From Clarkia xantiana subsp. parviflora (Eukaryota; Streptophyta; Magnoliopsida; Myrtales; Onagraceae): a stretch of DNA of 64,000 nucleotides. This document shows, one piece after another, positions 10,513 through 22,719 of the stretch. The notes beneath the pieces were generated by a model that saw nothing but the letters and a program-made list of their open reading frames with translations, was not told the DNA's origin and ran no database searches. The DNA is taken from the NCBI GenBank assembly GCA_036873135.1, contig JAPTYO010000017.1, positions 13,206,001 to 13,270,000 on the forward strand, written 5' to 3'. Position numbers and translations under genes: made by a program. Numbering within the stretch: position 1 is the first letter of the stretch; each line of letters opens with the position of its first letter.

Positions 10513-13500
10513 CTAGCCGAAATTGATTCCTTGAGCCAGCGGCAATTCACTCCCATAGTTGATGGTGCTGTTCAAAACATAATCCAACTAAAATAAATGC
10601 AATGCAATGGAATGGCTTAAGTTGACAATTAATTAATTAATTAAGGTGGGTGTGTTTTGTTACCAAGTTGAGCGTCTCATATACTGTTTCCAGGAGTCAC
10701 TTCCCGCTTCCCTGCCTCCACCTGTAGCCTTTTCCCCTCCAAAAGCACCTCCTATCTCCGCCCCATTTGTTGGTATGTTCACATTCACTATTCCACAGTC
10801 ACTTCCATGTGGTCCTATCCACTTGAACATTATATCCGCTCTACGCGTAAATATCGAGCTACTCAGTCCTTGTGGCACTGAGTTGTTTATACCGATTGCT
10901 TCATTTAATGTCTTAAATTTCATCACATATAGAACCGGAGCAAACAACTCTTCTTTAACAACCCCTGCATCTGCTGATATCTCAACTATCGTCGGCTCCA
11001 CAAAGTTACCTTCACTCTCAATCACTGAACCTCCTGTAAGGATCTTCCCTCCCTGTAAACCAACAATTCCATATTGTAACTCACCCAACAAATTCCCCAT
11101 TATCCATCCCAACCAAATTCAAATCAAATACATGCCTGACACTTTATGACCTCAATTCCCTTCTCAAACCTCTTCCTTGAATCACTAGTATGCAACGGTC
11201 CCAAAAGGTTACCTTTCTCAAGAGGATCACCTATTTTAACTTGCTTGTACACATCAACCAGTTGATCCACTACTGTTTGGTAAATCCTCTCATGCAGAAG
11301 CTTCATCATAATAATGCCATAATTAATATATTTCAATTCCGCTTCCTTATTATATAATATCTATCTTAACTATAAATAAATAAAAGCAATCAACGTCCAA
11401 ATACCAGTCTACGACATGTTGTACAGCGTTGACCAGCTGTTCCCACAGCAGCAAAAACAACAGAACGGACAGCCAGCTGGACGTCTGCATCATCCATAAC
11501 AATGATAGCGTTGTTTCCGCTCAGTTCGAGCAAGCACTTGCCAAATCTCTCACTCACTGTCTGTTGCACCGTTAAGCCAACCTATTTTGTATAATGGAAA
11601 CAAGTTATCTACACAAAATTAATTAATCTAAGAAAATGGACAAGATGTAAGAAATATCCAGAGATCCAACTTGAGCTACTTCTAATTACTAGATACAATT
11701 AAGAAATTATTTATTAATTCAAAATGAAACGGAAATGGAAATGGAGAAGTTTATTTGTTTCGCAGTAATGTCCAGTTTAGAAGAACAAAATCTGCAGTGC
11801 TGATTCAAAATAATAAGCCCTACCGTGATAGGGTTTACATGAACAGTTTACACAAAGTAAGAGTAATGGCCAGAAATATGAACACCCTCCTTCCGGTAAA
11901 GGTTTCAAGAGAGTCGTGGATGTCAAATAAGAGAATTCTTTTTTTTAAAAAAATATCTTATGTTCTGTTATATCATAATACTATCATGGGCTTATTTTCT
12001 TAAGAACTTTCTTCTAACTAATCTTCTTACTAGTGTCCAATAAAATCAACTAGTGGAAAAGGTTATAACGTATTACACAAGCTTGATTTTTACTGCACAA
12101 ACAGCTGTTGTTTCTCTATGAAGCAAAAGTGTGTTACTGTACTTCCACAGGGGAATAAGTTGAATCATATAAGCACCAGAAGGAAAATGAAACGTAGAAA
12201 TCAGCACCTGGGAACTTCCGGTGAAGGAAACCAGAGGAATTCGTGAGTCTTTAGCTATTGCCTGACCAATTTCAGCACCGCCACAGAATGATGTGAAAAT
12301 AGCACCAGGTAGATTGTTCTTCTCAAGAACCCCAGCCACTATCTTTGTCATTGCTATAGTAACCAAAGGAGTTGTTGGAGCACCTTTCCTGTTTGTTCAC
12401 CAAAATTCAACTTGAGAATACGAGAAATTTCCAGTCCTGATATATGGTTAGAGAACAGATAAATGAAGCCAACTAGCAAACTATTTGCTTACATGTTCTG
12501 AGTAGGAAAATTCAGATATGATTTAAGAAAAAATTATTTGGACATTTGGATTCGAGACGAAGACCACTAGAAAAGTCTCGCATAGACATCTGGCGTACGT
12601 GGATTATATTCAAGTTTGGAGATGAGTATGCCTCAACAAATAATATCAAAGATTTCAAAAACACTCGGGACACTATGGTAAAAGCAGCATGACATGCCAG
12701 ATATAAATCAAAAAGTAACCTGTTTACTAAAACCAATACTTACCAAACAACGCAGTTGCCACATACTAGAGCTATGCAAGCATTCCATCCTAAGGAATCA
12801 AACCAACAAAAAGAGAAGAGGTCAGGCTTTTGTATATCAATATAACTTAATAGTTTTGAGGATCTAATATTTTTAACAAACTTGATATGTAATAATTTTT
12901 TATTAAACATTTTTGAAAATGTCACTCTGACACCATTAAACATATCCAGAAAAAAACCACTCAAGCAATAATCCACATCCCCTTGTACTACAAGTAAGAC
13001 ATATAGAAGATATCCTTACTGGAATCTGATTGCACAATCAAATCAAAATGAAGTGCCTAAAATTAAAGACAAATAGAAACAGCCATATCCTTCAATGAAT
13101 TGATACAAGCCCATTCACAAAAGAAGGATTCTTTTAGTATAGATACTGAGTAAGAATACGCTCAAACACGAAGCAGCAGTTCCAGCTGATTAATGATAGC
13201 TAAAGCAATGCAAACCCATATATGCATCACAGGGCTTCAATTTTCTTTCAACAATTGAAGGTGAATATCATTGATATGGCCCTAGATGATGCAAGCCATT
13301 ACCCAAAGGGAAAGGTGCCCATAAATGTATGGATAAACATCACGGACGAGTAAAGAAATTTGAAGTGACAGTGAATGCAGAATTGCAGACATATCCCAGC
13401 TGCAGTCCCGACTATGAGAAATCAAATAAAAGCCATACTAGTATTACTACAGATTGTTTAAGATACTTCAGAGATCTATTAGGTGTTGCTTTCTACGATT

Positions 13501-16500
13501 TCTTAAAGATTTTAACCAGTTATTATCAAAGTATAAATCTAGAGGGAGAAGTTAAGAAGATCACCAAGAACAGCACACGGGAAATTGAAGGCTGTTATTA
13601 CACCAACTACTCCAAGAGGATTCCATGTCTGCACCAAAACATGCAAACAAATTGTTACATTATGAGGTCTATAACCACATCTAGAGGTGTAAACAAGCCG
13701 AGTCAAGCCAAGTATTGCCTTGCTCGAACTCAATTTGCGGCATTTTTGGCAAGCTTGAATCCAACTTGACCTAGCCTGGTTTTTCAGATTCAAACTCGGC
13801 ACCGAAAAATATTTGATAAGCTTGCTCTGCTAGCCAAATTCAAAGTTCGCATCTCTATCTTATCACTTATCCCTTTTCTCGAGTTCAAGCCCATATTCGG
13901 TTCGATAAGTATATTTGAATTCAAATATTGATTATTAAAAAATTGTAAATTGAATAAATATAATATATTTGAAGCGTCGGTTAGTACTCAATAAAGCTCC
14001 TGAGCCTATCAAACTGAGTAGAAGTAATCTCAATCTCAACTCGCCACTGTACAGAGCTCGACTCGAGTTCGAATTGACTCAAAATCTGTCAAGTCAAATT
14101 CGAATTTTCAGCAAGTAAATCATGAGTAGCTTGACTCACTCACACCACCCTCGTTAAGACTATAGCGAGATAGCAGATAGATTACCTCAAACATCATATG
14201 GTTTGGACCTGAAGAAGAAAATGAGTGATTTAAGTCACAAAAAATAATCTCAAATCCAAGACGTTCAACAAAATAAAAATGAGAAAGGGGCCTGACAGAG
14301 TAAAAAACACTTGCTAGCAATTTCGGTAAGATAATATCTTTTACAAAAAAAACATTGTGAAAAATATAATGATGTTAGTATAAGAACTTACGTTCTGAGG
14401 GTATAATGGACCCATTCAGTTGTCGGCTCAATCCAACAGAATAGTCGCACATATCAATGATTTCCTGCCAAAGTAGAATGTTTCTAGAGTTAAGTTACAT
14501 GTAAAGTGAAAGCAAACTAAGAGCATCCACAATAGTATTACGCAGTATTATTTAAATGTGGGCCCAACATGTTTGTTTAGGTAAGTGCAAAAAATGTGTT
14601 GCAGTGGTTTTACATAGCATTCCTTGAAAGTAGGACTCAACTATTTTTAGGTAAAACATTCCTTAAATATAAGGAAAGCACTATCTTGCCACGTCATTGC
14701 ATAAAATGTATTTACCATTTTGTAACCCAAAAACTGCATGCATTCACCTCTCAAACTTGGTATTCAAATCATCACCTCAAGTTTGGCAGTTATATGAAAG
14801 TCACTTATATGAAGCAAATATCGAGCAACTGCATAAATAATATGCAGATAAAGTTTGGGAAGAACACCGTGATTGTAGTTTAGCCTCATGTCCTTTCTGT
14901 GTTAATATTGGTTATCTTGATTTCTGCAAAATATTACAGTGTGCTTTCCTATACAGCAAGAACTTAATATGTCGATTTTTTTTTACAATGGCGCAATTAG
15001 AAATTAATTATAATATTTTTTAAACTGGTAGTTAAGATTTTATAGTAAAAATATTTAAGTAACACTGTTAAGTAAAACCATTGTAGACCGACTATTATAG
15101 AAGCATTATGTAAGTTTATGTATTCTTTAAAGTACACATAAATAGCATACGTGGCACCTTTAAGGAATATAGAACATGTAATACCATTGTGGATGCTCCG
15201 TTTTGGTCCTTTTATTATGAATCTGGTTTCATAAATAATAAATATATAAATAATGAATTTATGTGTAGAGGAGCTCCAATTTAACCAAATTTAGCTACAA
15301 TTTTGTTCTTTGAAACCCGAAAAAGTCCAATCACCACTAAAAATAGTGTATGCTCCAAGTTCTCTGTTTCTCAGACCATCGTTATAGCTTCACCAATGAG
15401 GGGCACACACTTGATTAAAAAAATTGGGAAAACGAATTACTGAACAAGGCCTTTCCTGCAGTTTTTTAGTTTATGATGATTCTTATGTATAAAATGATAA
15501 AAACGTACTCAATGGACGACAGATGCCATCAAATAAAGCAAAATGCTTAAACAAAGTAGGTAAAAGGATCTAGGCAATTCCAGGGAACAAAATGTAAAAG
15601 ATAGAAATCATTAATTACCTAAGAAAGTTAAATTTAGACTCGTCACCAAAGAAATACTGTTCCTAGAGATTAACAGAATGAGGTGTATACCTGCACCTCC
15701 CCAACACCTTCGGGAAGTATTTTTCCCATTTCAAGAGATACAAGACGACCAAGTTGCTGGAGTTTGGCTCTCAACGCGTCACCTATCTGTCTAACAATCT
15801 CACCTCTTTTAGGTGCAGGTACCTGCCAAAAATGGTCAAACTTAATATGACGCCTCACTGCCAGAAAATTCCCCAAACTGTTTTGCAAGTTAGTTTTCAG
15901 AAACAATTCAAATATTGTTGCTTCATTTTCCCTTTGAAAATTGAATGACCTAAAGACGGCCCCAAACATGAGCAAGAAGATGTATGTATCTTACTTGCAT
16001 CCATATCTTTGCTGCATCAGCACAAGCTTTCATTCCTTGCTCATATTCTTCAATAGAGGACTCAACAACCTCAGCAATTACCTGTACCAAAACAACTAAT
16101 TAGCAGTAGCCTTCAGCTGAAAATAGTGCAGTTGCTTTAAATGCTTTACTTTCAACAATGATAAGTACTACTTGCTCCATAAATGCATTTCTATCTATAA
16201 TTATTATATATGTAAAGAAAAGGAATCCAGCAAAACATAGGTTATAAGCACATGAACAGGATCATCACGAGACACTAAAACAAGTTCAAATGACAGCAGC
16301 ATCAGGGGATTTGAGGAAAGTCAATGCAGCATCAGTACCTGCTTCATAATTGATTTCTACTTACTGACCTCATGATCTAAATACACTAACACGCCTAAGC
16401 TAAATTCTGGCGCGCAAAAGCCGAAATTCACTTGTACATAGCGCCCCCACACCATGCAACCACAAAAATTAGGACTATTTACAAGCGGTGAAGAAACTCA

Positions 16501-16752
16501 TTAACGAACCAGCTCAAACATAGAGCTATACTGATGGATCAAGACCAGAAAGGGCATTCCAAACCATAAATAATAATACGATGAACCTGAAATGCGGAGA
16601 CAGTCGCATGCGGATACCTGGTTGTTGGCAGGATTGAGAGTGGAAATGACAGGGCCGCTCGCCTTCCATGTTCCATCGACGTAACCGCCGAGATTGCGAG
16701 GACCGAGGCCGATCTCACTCAAGAACTCGTACTCCTTCTTCGCGAAACTCAT
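10513..16752 (-). CDS. ALDH7B: Aldehyde dehydrogenase family 7 (antiquitin-like), 12 exons
   Basis: NAD-dependent aldehyde dehydrogenase of family 7; in plants these are stress-induced enzymes that oxidise reactive aldehydes, including alpha-aminoadipic semialdehyde. Exons, read on minus: 16752-16618, 16081-15995, 15822-15691, 14464-14392, 14208-14186, 13628-13565, 12789-12744, 12388-12208, 11581-11405, 11300-11136, 11052-10664, 10567-10513. They join in phase to 1527 nt, 508 aa, the usual length of plant ALDH7B. Visible: the N-terminus [18 protein letters not shown]-site SFTGSSQVG, general base Glu266 in LLELSGNN, catalytic Cys300 in GQRCTTC, the [16 protein letters not shown] C-terminal region and a C-terminus in NFG. 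Intron 10 uses a GC donor (CAG|GCATGT). Exon 5 is only 23 nt. The exons have no stop or frameshift, so the gene looks functional. The start matches the family N-terminus. Confidence 0.96.
13684..14150. mobile_element. Intronic MITE-like insertion in ALDH7 intron 5
   Basis: The left end reads GAGGTGTAAACAAGCCGAGTC and the right end, complemented, GGTGTGAGTGAGTCAAGC. The interior is rich in short GAGTC/GACTC and CTCGAG-type repeats. The terminal and subterminal layout resembles hAT-type MITEs with GGTGTAAAC-like ends. No target duplication could be fixed, so the boundaries are approximate. Confidence 0.5.
14521..15198. mobile_element. TIR MITE (GAGCATCCACAAT) in ALDH7 intron 3
   Basis: About 678 bp bounded by GAGCATCCACAATAGTATTAC on the left and the complement of GAGCATCCACAATGGTATTAC on the right, that is 21-bp inverted repeats with one mismatch. 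The inside is AT-rich and non-coding. GAGCATCCACAAT ends occur in common plant MITEs. I could not identify a clean target duplication, so the superfamily is left open. Confidence 0.75.
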
Positions 16753-16900
16753 CGCTAAAAATCACGCGAAGGCGATCTACGCCACTACAACTGAAGCTGC
16801 GTGGATGGACACGGAATACGTGACTGAAAGAGCAGGAGAGAGTAGAGTGGGAGATGAGGAAAGCTAACATTAAATAAGGGAGCCAGAGAGACGTACCCAA
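16753..16900 (-). promoter_or_regulatory. 5' UTR and core promoter of ALDH7 gene
   Basis: Upstream of the ATG on minus lies a pyrimidine-rich leader (CTTTCCTCATCTCCC, TACTCTCTCC) typical of plant 5' UTRs. A TTATTTAAT box at about 16870-16880 would start transcription some 100 nt before the ATG. Inference from composition and spacing only. Confidence 0.4.
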
Positions 16901-17392
16901 CAGAAATGCGATCGGAAATTTGGAATTATTATGTGATTTGATAAGAGTTGCTGAGTAATTGGTTTCATCCGCCTAAAATTATCTATATAATAACTATACA
17001 CCGAAATTTTAATATTATATATATATATATATGAGTTGATATACAGTCCGACTTCTTCAACACTACGAGATGTTCCGAATCAGTCATAATGGCAGAGCAT
17101 GTAAATTGCAGCAACTTTTATGGCATTTTATTTCCCTCTCTTGGTCGGAATATTTCGGATTGAATCGGATTGTTTATCATTTTCCTATAGGGATTAAGTA
17201 CATTTTCATACCACTTCTTTGCACAGAATCCACTTTTGGTACCACTTCTATTTTTTTGTATACTTTTGGTACCAATTCTTTCAACTTTGTATCCTTTTGG
17301 TACCACCGTTAACTTTCCGTCCAAATTGGTCGTTAAGTGTCATGTGTCATGCACGTGACCGCCCTAAACTTTTGAATTTGTTTCAATTTAGT
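16901..17392. other. Intergenic region, upstream flank of ALDH7
   Basis: AT-rich, with an AT-dinucleotide run at about 17014-17031 and a stretch with three GGTACCA-type repeats (about 17210-17310, motif TTTTGGTACCA). No gene seen. The GGTACCA stretch may belong to the same insertion as the foldback at 17393-17526. Confidence 0.4.
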
Positions 17393-17526
17393 CCATCTAA
17401 TGGATCCCTAACTTTTAATTTGTTAAATTTAGCCCTAAAATTTCCAAATCGAACCCTTGACCCATCATGGTTTTGAAATTTTAGGACTAAATTGAACAAA
17501 TTAAAAGTCAGAGATGCATTAGATGG
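17393..17526. repeat. Inverted repeat (foldback), about 52-bp arms
   Basis: The left arm 17393-17444 begins CCATCTAATGGATCCC. The right arm 17474-17526, complemented, begins CCATCTAATGCATCTC. The arms match over about 52 bp with a few mismatches around a loop of about 30 bp. The right arm ends exactly where the truncated internal region of element D begins. Confidence 0.75.
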
Positions 17527-19919
17527 CTGTGGCCCTTTTTATTTTTCCGCTCTCACCGGGTTCGCGAGATCACTCTTTTTGTGTAGCCATTTTAAGGGTG
17601 GCTGTGGCCCTTTTTATTCTCCCGCCCTCACAGGGTTCACGGGGTCACTCTTTTATCTGTAGCCGTTTGGAGGGTGGCTGTGGCCCTTTCACCTATTTCC
17701 CGCTTTTGACGTTGTAGGAGCGCTCTTTATCTGTAGCCATTTGAAGGGTGGCCGTGGCCCTTTTTGTAGTCGTTTTAGGGACGAGTGAGACCCTTTTTAT
17801 TTATAGTTGATTTAGGGACAACTGTGACCCTTTTATTTCTTCACTGCTCTCACAAAATATGCTTTATTTTTATCTGTAGCCAATTAAAGAGCGGCTGTGA
17901 CCCTAAAAAATGAGTTTTTTTGCTTTTTTTTTTTTTGCTTTTTTTTTTTAAGCGAAAATTTAGCGAAAATAATCAACAACAATTATGTACATGCCCCTAG
18001 TGGCAAATCTGAAATTTCTAGTTCAAAACATCTTCTAGAGAAGGACTCAGTTGATTGAGTCAAAACGTCGGTCGTGTCGACGCCCATGGATGGACCCTAC
18101 GTCCAATGAATGACATAGCCAGTGATTTCTAATCACGGATTCTCAAGTGCCCCACTATTGCTCAATCTCGTCTGGGGATGCCCCATGGCTAGCACCGACA
18201 GGTTCAGACCTCACTGTAAAATGGATGTACGGCTTGCTTCAGGGACGCGTATGAATTCCACACATGGTAGGTGGAATTTTGGCATTGAAGTTCTCTGAAG
18301 CAGTCACGTTCCACGTGGTTGCGACCTTAGTCGAAATGGTCGTCTGATCTGCAAAAAAAGTAGGGACACTTAAATCTCAAGAAAAAAATCAAGTACAATT
18401 CATCGTACCTGAACGTTGTATATCCCGAGTGTGAAATTTTTCTGCGTGCAACTCGACGACCACATGTTCTTTTTTTGTTGCCCAATTTGGCCGACACCAC
18501 TTGTATATGCGGGATACTTCTTACAACCGGTTTACCTGAATGACACATATGAAATGTATGTTCAAAATGAAAAATCCAGGTAAAATTTTTTATAAAAACA
18601 AATGCAAATGCAATGCATGTTTGGAATTAGAAGCTCAACAACTAAGAGAAGATTTGCAATCTAAAAAATAGAATCGTTTTTCCTAAAACAATGCCTATGA
18701 GATGTACATGGGGTGAAAGTTGTACAGTTGAGAAAGCTTACAAGTTACCTGAATTTTTTTGTTTTTTTTTTATGAGGAAAAAAAAATGCATCCTAGCTGC
18801 TCCAAATTGAAAAAAAACAAGTGAAATTTTTTTTTTTTTAAAAAATGCATATGAGATGCACGAAGATAATGCATATGAGATGCACATCTTAAAAAAACAA
18901 AATTTCTACAACTAAGAAAAATTACAATTTACCTGAAAGGTTTTTCCGAAAATAATGCATATGAGATGCACATCTTTAAAAAAAATTAGGTAAAAGGTTT
19001 TTTTTACACAAAGAGCCCTAAAACTAAGAGAGCTTACGATTTATCTAAAAAGTTTTTTTAAATTAATGCATAGTGGATGCATTATTTAAAATAAAACAAT
19101 TTAGGTAAAATTTTTTTGAAATGATGCATATGGAATGCACGTTCGAAATTAGAAGCTCTAATAGCTAAAGGGGAATTAAAATTTTCAAAAAATGTTTTTT
19201 TACATGCGCGACGCGCTAACCAAAATCACAACTTACCTAAAGAGTTTTTTTTTTAAGAAAAAAAATGCGTATGAAACGCAAATTTGAAATAAAAATAAAT
19301 CAGGTAAGAGGTTTTAATAAAAAACAACGCATGCGAAATGCAAGTTTGAAAAGAAAATGTATACAACTAAATGACTAACAATCAGCTGGAAAAAAAAAAT
19401 TCTTTTTTGTTTTTTTAAAAAATGCAATGAGATGAATGCATGAGAAATAAAAAATACACAAACAGTACTGATAACATTTACAACAAAAAACAGATTATGT
19501 TAGGGGGGAAAATGTGTGGCTTTGCTCTACAAGGTAGGTTCCACTAATAGGTTCCCGACAAGGTGGTTTCCTCACCCCATTATAGGGATCATAAGACCTT
19601 CACAAGCGAGTAGAGTTTTTCCGAGCCGTACCGGCGGCCCAGCCGCTCCGGTCGTACCGTACTAAACCTCCGGGGTTCCTAGTCGCCCTGGGTTTTAGGC
19701 GTTTTGGAGATTACGCTAAAGTGGTGTGTGTACGAATATAAACAATGCCACAAAAAAGAAACGTTAGTTAATAACTCTAAAAATATGTACCTGTCACACA
19801 AAAAAAAAACAAAGTTAGAATGGTGAAGTCAATAAAATATAAAAAACTCAAAAAGCATGGCAACAAGCGAATATAATGAGCCCGAACCCTCTAAAATTTC
19901 CCCAGCAGAGTCGCCAAAT
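17527..19919 (-). repeat. Truncated second internal copy of element D
   Basis: Near-identical to 23290-23821 joined to 33310-35160, that is the D internal region without insertion E. At 18060-18080 it carries the uninterrupted form of the E target site. It holds a block of about 65-bp GTAGCC...GGCTGTG repeats (17527-17900), a roughly 300-bp unique stretch (18080-18360) and a degenerate leader array (about 18560-19450) in which ATGCATATGAGATGCAC recurs between A/T homopolymers. A 73-codon ORF (18327-18548, minus) is kept in both copies but has no recognisable domain. Confidence 0.85.
19900..19917 (-). promoter_or_regulatory. Primer-binding site, element D (left copy)
   Basis: Minus strand TTGGCGACTCTGCTGGGG, separated from the LTR end by about 2 nt. 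It is the tRNA-Arg-type site known from Ogre/Tat elements, unlike the GGCGCC sites of A, E, F and G. Confidence 0.8.
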
Positions 19920-21499
19920 TGTCGGACCTAAAGTCTGACCTATGGCGAATTACGTTTTGAAAACGTGCAATTTTAAAAGAGTCGCCACTAGTTAATAAAG
20001 GCTAACTAGAATCCTAAATTACCTGAGCGAATAACGAATTAAACCCCTAGGTATAAAATCAGTCTACAATAAGAAATTCGAGTTCGGGGGTTCTATTACG
20101 AATTAAAAATAAACAAATTTTAACTACGCCCTTTCGGTACTCAATTCACTTAATTTTCCAATTTCATATCTAATTGATATCAACTACAAACCGACTTTGT
20201 CTAAAAAACAAAATAAAGCTTAAGAGCACTATCAAACATACAAAGATTAAACACAACTTAACACGAGTTAGCACATTCAATATATACATAATTTATGCAA
20301 TTATTAACATAATATATTAATATATATAATAATAAAAAAAGACACGTAAGGAATATAATAATAATATACATCTAACTCTATGTTAACACCTAGAAGCTCT
20401 TTGTTTTTTATGACCAAACACACAACATTACTAAAGATGGCACAGCATTACTAGAAGCTTTCCTACGGTTCTTATAATTACAGATTCCATTGCCATCTTA
20501 AATATAATAACCAAACAGAACTTAACAAATACATTTGGAGCCATGTTACGTTACCTGCAACTGAACGACACCGGAGACGGACGACTGGTGGTTGATAGGC
20601 AACAGAGGCGGGACTATGGTGACTGGATGTCGAGCGAAGTGGCAAGATGTCGCGGCCGAGCGGCTGGATAACAATGGAAGAGCTACGATGGAAATTGATG
20701 ACGAGACCGTGGTGACCGGTGACTGGATGGATCGAAATTAGCAATGGCGATCTCGGGAAGAGTCGACTGGAACGAGGACCGAGGTTGTGGGCACTGTCGA
20801 AGGTGAATCTTGGGCTTGGATCGGAGTCGGGATTCTGACGGCGAACTCCGGCGTGACGAATGGAGCAGCAGCACGAGATGAAAGGGAGGTTGAGTATGGC
20901 TGGCGACTTGGACTTCATCGGAACGAGGCAGTGGCGGCTGAGCATAGTCTGAGCGGCGAGGTCGGCCATCGCCGGAGCTTCGAGAGGAGCAGCAAACCGG
21001 GAGGGTGCGTTAATGGTGTCAAACTCAGTGGTTTACGAGGTGAATGGATGGAAATGCTACAGAGGGAGGAAGCTACAGAGGGAGGAAGATGATGATATTG
21101 TACATGTAATAATAATAATAATAATAAAAATAAAATAATGAAAATCAAACTAATAAAGAACAAGTTTTGAAACTTCGCTGCTTTGTATATACGAATGTTG
21201 TTTTCTGAATCCCCCTTTTTACATTGCATCGACAGACATATGTATATATATATACTAACCTAGAGTTATCTAATTAGGAAGTAAATATTGTTGATTTATT
21301 CTCTTAATAAATGCTAAATATTCAGAAAATAAACCCTAAATATTCAACAAATATTTTCTATAATAAATACAAATAAACTATCCTAATTTAAGCCAGTCCT
21401 ATCTTTGAAAACTTCGCGACCTTCCATATTTAGACATTTCTTCATTTAGCGCGCCATATGTCACGTGTGTCGCACGTGGTCCAAAATTAGGTGTTTACA
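19920..21499 (-). repeat. LTR of element D (left; 3' LTR of the complete unit)
   Basis: 1580 bp, TGTAAACACC at its start (21499, minus) and GGTCCGACA at its end (19920). Nearly identical to 35161-36741. It includes a GC-richer stretch (about 20540-21030) with a 163-codon ORF (20478-20969, minus) repeated identically in the other LTR. That ORF has no known domain and I do not call it a gene. Confidence 0.88.
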
Positions 21500-21519
21500 G
21501 TTTGCCCCTCTTTGGGCGG
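21500..21519 (-). promoter_or_regulatory. Polypurine tract, element D
   Basis: On minus, AAAGAGGGGCAAAC directly precedes the LTR start TGTAAACACC; this is where plus-strand DNA synthesis would be primed. It shows that the internal region of this LTR's element lies to the right. Confidence 0.8.
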
Positions 21520-21649
21520 ATTCCCGTAGAACATGTTCGAGGGGATTCGTCCAAAGACAAGGAAACACCGAATTTTGGACGATAAGTCTGTCTTTCTTTT
21601 GAGACTTCGATTCTTCAATGGAACTCCTGGCTTATTTCGGAAAGTGCAA

Positions 21650-22460
21650 AAAAGGTAGAGACTCTGTCGGCGGTGCCCCTGTTGGCTTGGCCTCCATTAG
21701 GGTGCCCCTGTTGGCGATGTAGAAAGTAGAACCTCTGTCGGCGGTGCCCCTGTTGGCAGTGCTTCCATTGGTAGTGCGGAAAAGTAAAGCCTCGGTTGGC
21801 AGTGCCCCTGTTGGCGGTGCCTCCGTTGGCGGTGCAGAAAGTAAAGCCTCCAGTGGCGTGCGGAAAAGTAAAGCCTCCAGTGGCGTGCATTAAAGTAAAA
21901 TCTTGATCGATGATGCCTCCAGTGGCGAGCGATAAGAAAAAGCCTCCAGTGGCGTGCAATAAAGTAAAACCTTTGGTGATGATTGGTAACAGAAGACCTC
22001 TACGTCAGACAGTACCAACAACCTCTGGTGACGCCTCTAGTGGCGAGTGGTAACGGAAAAACCTCTACGTCAGACCGTACCGGAAAACCTCTGGTGATAT
22101 CTCTGGTGGCGAAAGACCTCTACGTCAGACCGTACCGGAGAACCTTTGGTGATGCCTCTAGTGGCGAGTGGTAACGGAAGACCTCTACGTCAGACCGTAC
22201 CGGGAAAACCTCTGGTGATATCTCTGGTGGCGGAAGACCTCTACGTCAGACCGTACCGGAGACCCTTTGGCAATGCCTCTAGCGGCGTGTGGTGACGGAA
22301 TACCTCTACGTCAGACCGTACCGGGAAAACCTCTGGTGATATCTCTGGTGGCGGAAGACCTCTACGTCTGACCGTACCGGAGAACCTTTGGCGATGCCTC
22401 TAGTGGCGTATGTCGGACAAGAGCCTCTAGTGGCGTCCGTTGGAGAAGTGCCTCTAGTGG
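21650..22460. repeat. Minisatellite in 3' region of element D
   Basis: Left block: GGCGGTGCCCCTGTTGGC-type units (21660-21850), then GCCTCCAGTGGCGTGC units (21840-21960). Right block: ACCTCTACGTCAGACCGTACC recurs at spacings alternating near 65 and 55 bp (21997, 22062, 22117, 22182 and on), that is a roughly 120-bp two-unit higher-order repeat. Tandem repeats in the 3' UTR are a known habit of Ogre elements. Confidence 0.85.
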
Positions 22461-22719
22461 CGTGACCTGCGAAGGCTGAATACTAAGGCTTCGTTCGTCG
22501 GGGTTGACTTTCAGGAAGCTGGAAAACTCCGGATCATGATTGTCGGTTGATTTGTAGGAACAGACTCTAACAGTCCTACTCATCCTTGGATGGCGACTCG
22601 CGAGAGCAGACTGTAACCGTCTCGCTTGCCGTGAAGTTGACTTTGGAAGGCGTTGTGTTGCGCATGAACGTTTGTCCCTAATTTTTGCCTAAATTGCGCA
22701 TGGTGCGACAATCTAGCGG

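Noticed and set aside
15670..15975. ALDH7 fragments as separate pseudogene pieces
   Set aside because: All pieces join through GT-AG (one GC-AG) introns in phase to a full 508-aa protein, so this is one intact gene.
20478..20969. 163-codon ORF in each D LTR (also 35720-36211) as a gene
   Set aside because: It is identical in the two copies because the LTRs are duplicates. It has no known domain, and overlapping ORFs in other frames are just as open because the stretch is GC-rich.
19920..21499. Left D LTR as a solo LTR
   Set aside because: It has a polypurine tract on one side and a primer site with internal sequence on the other, so it is part of a tandem element.
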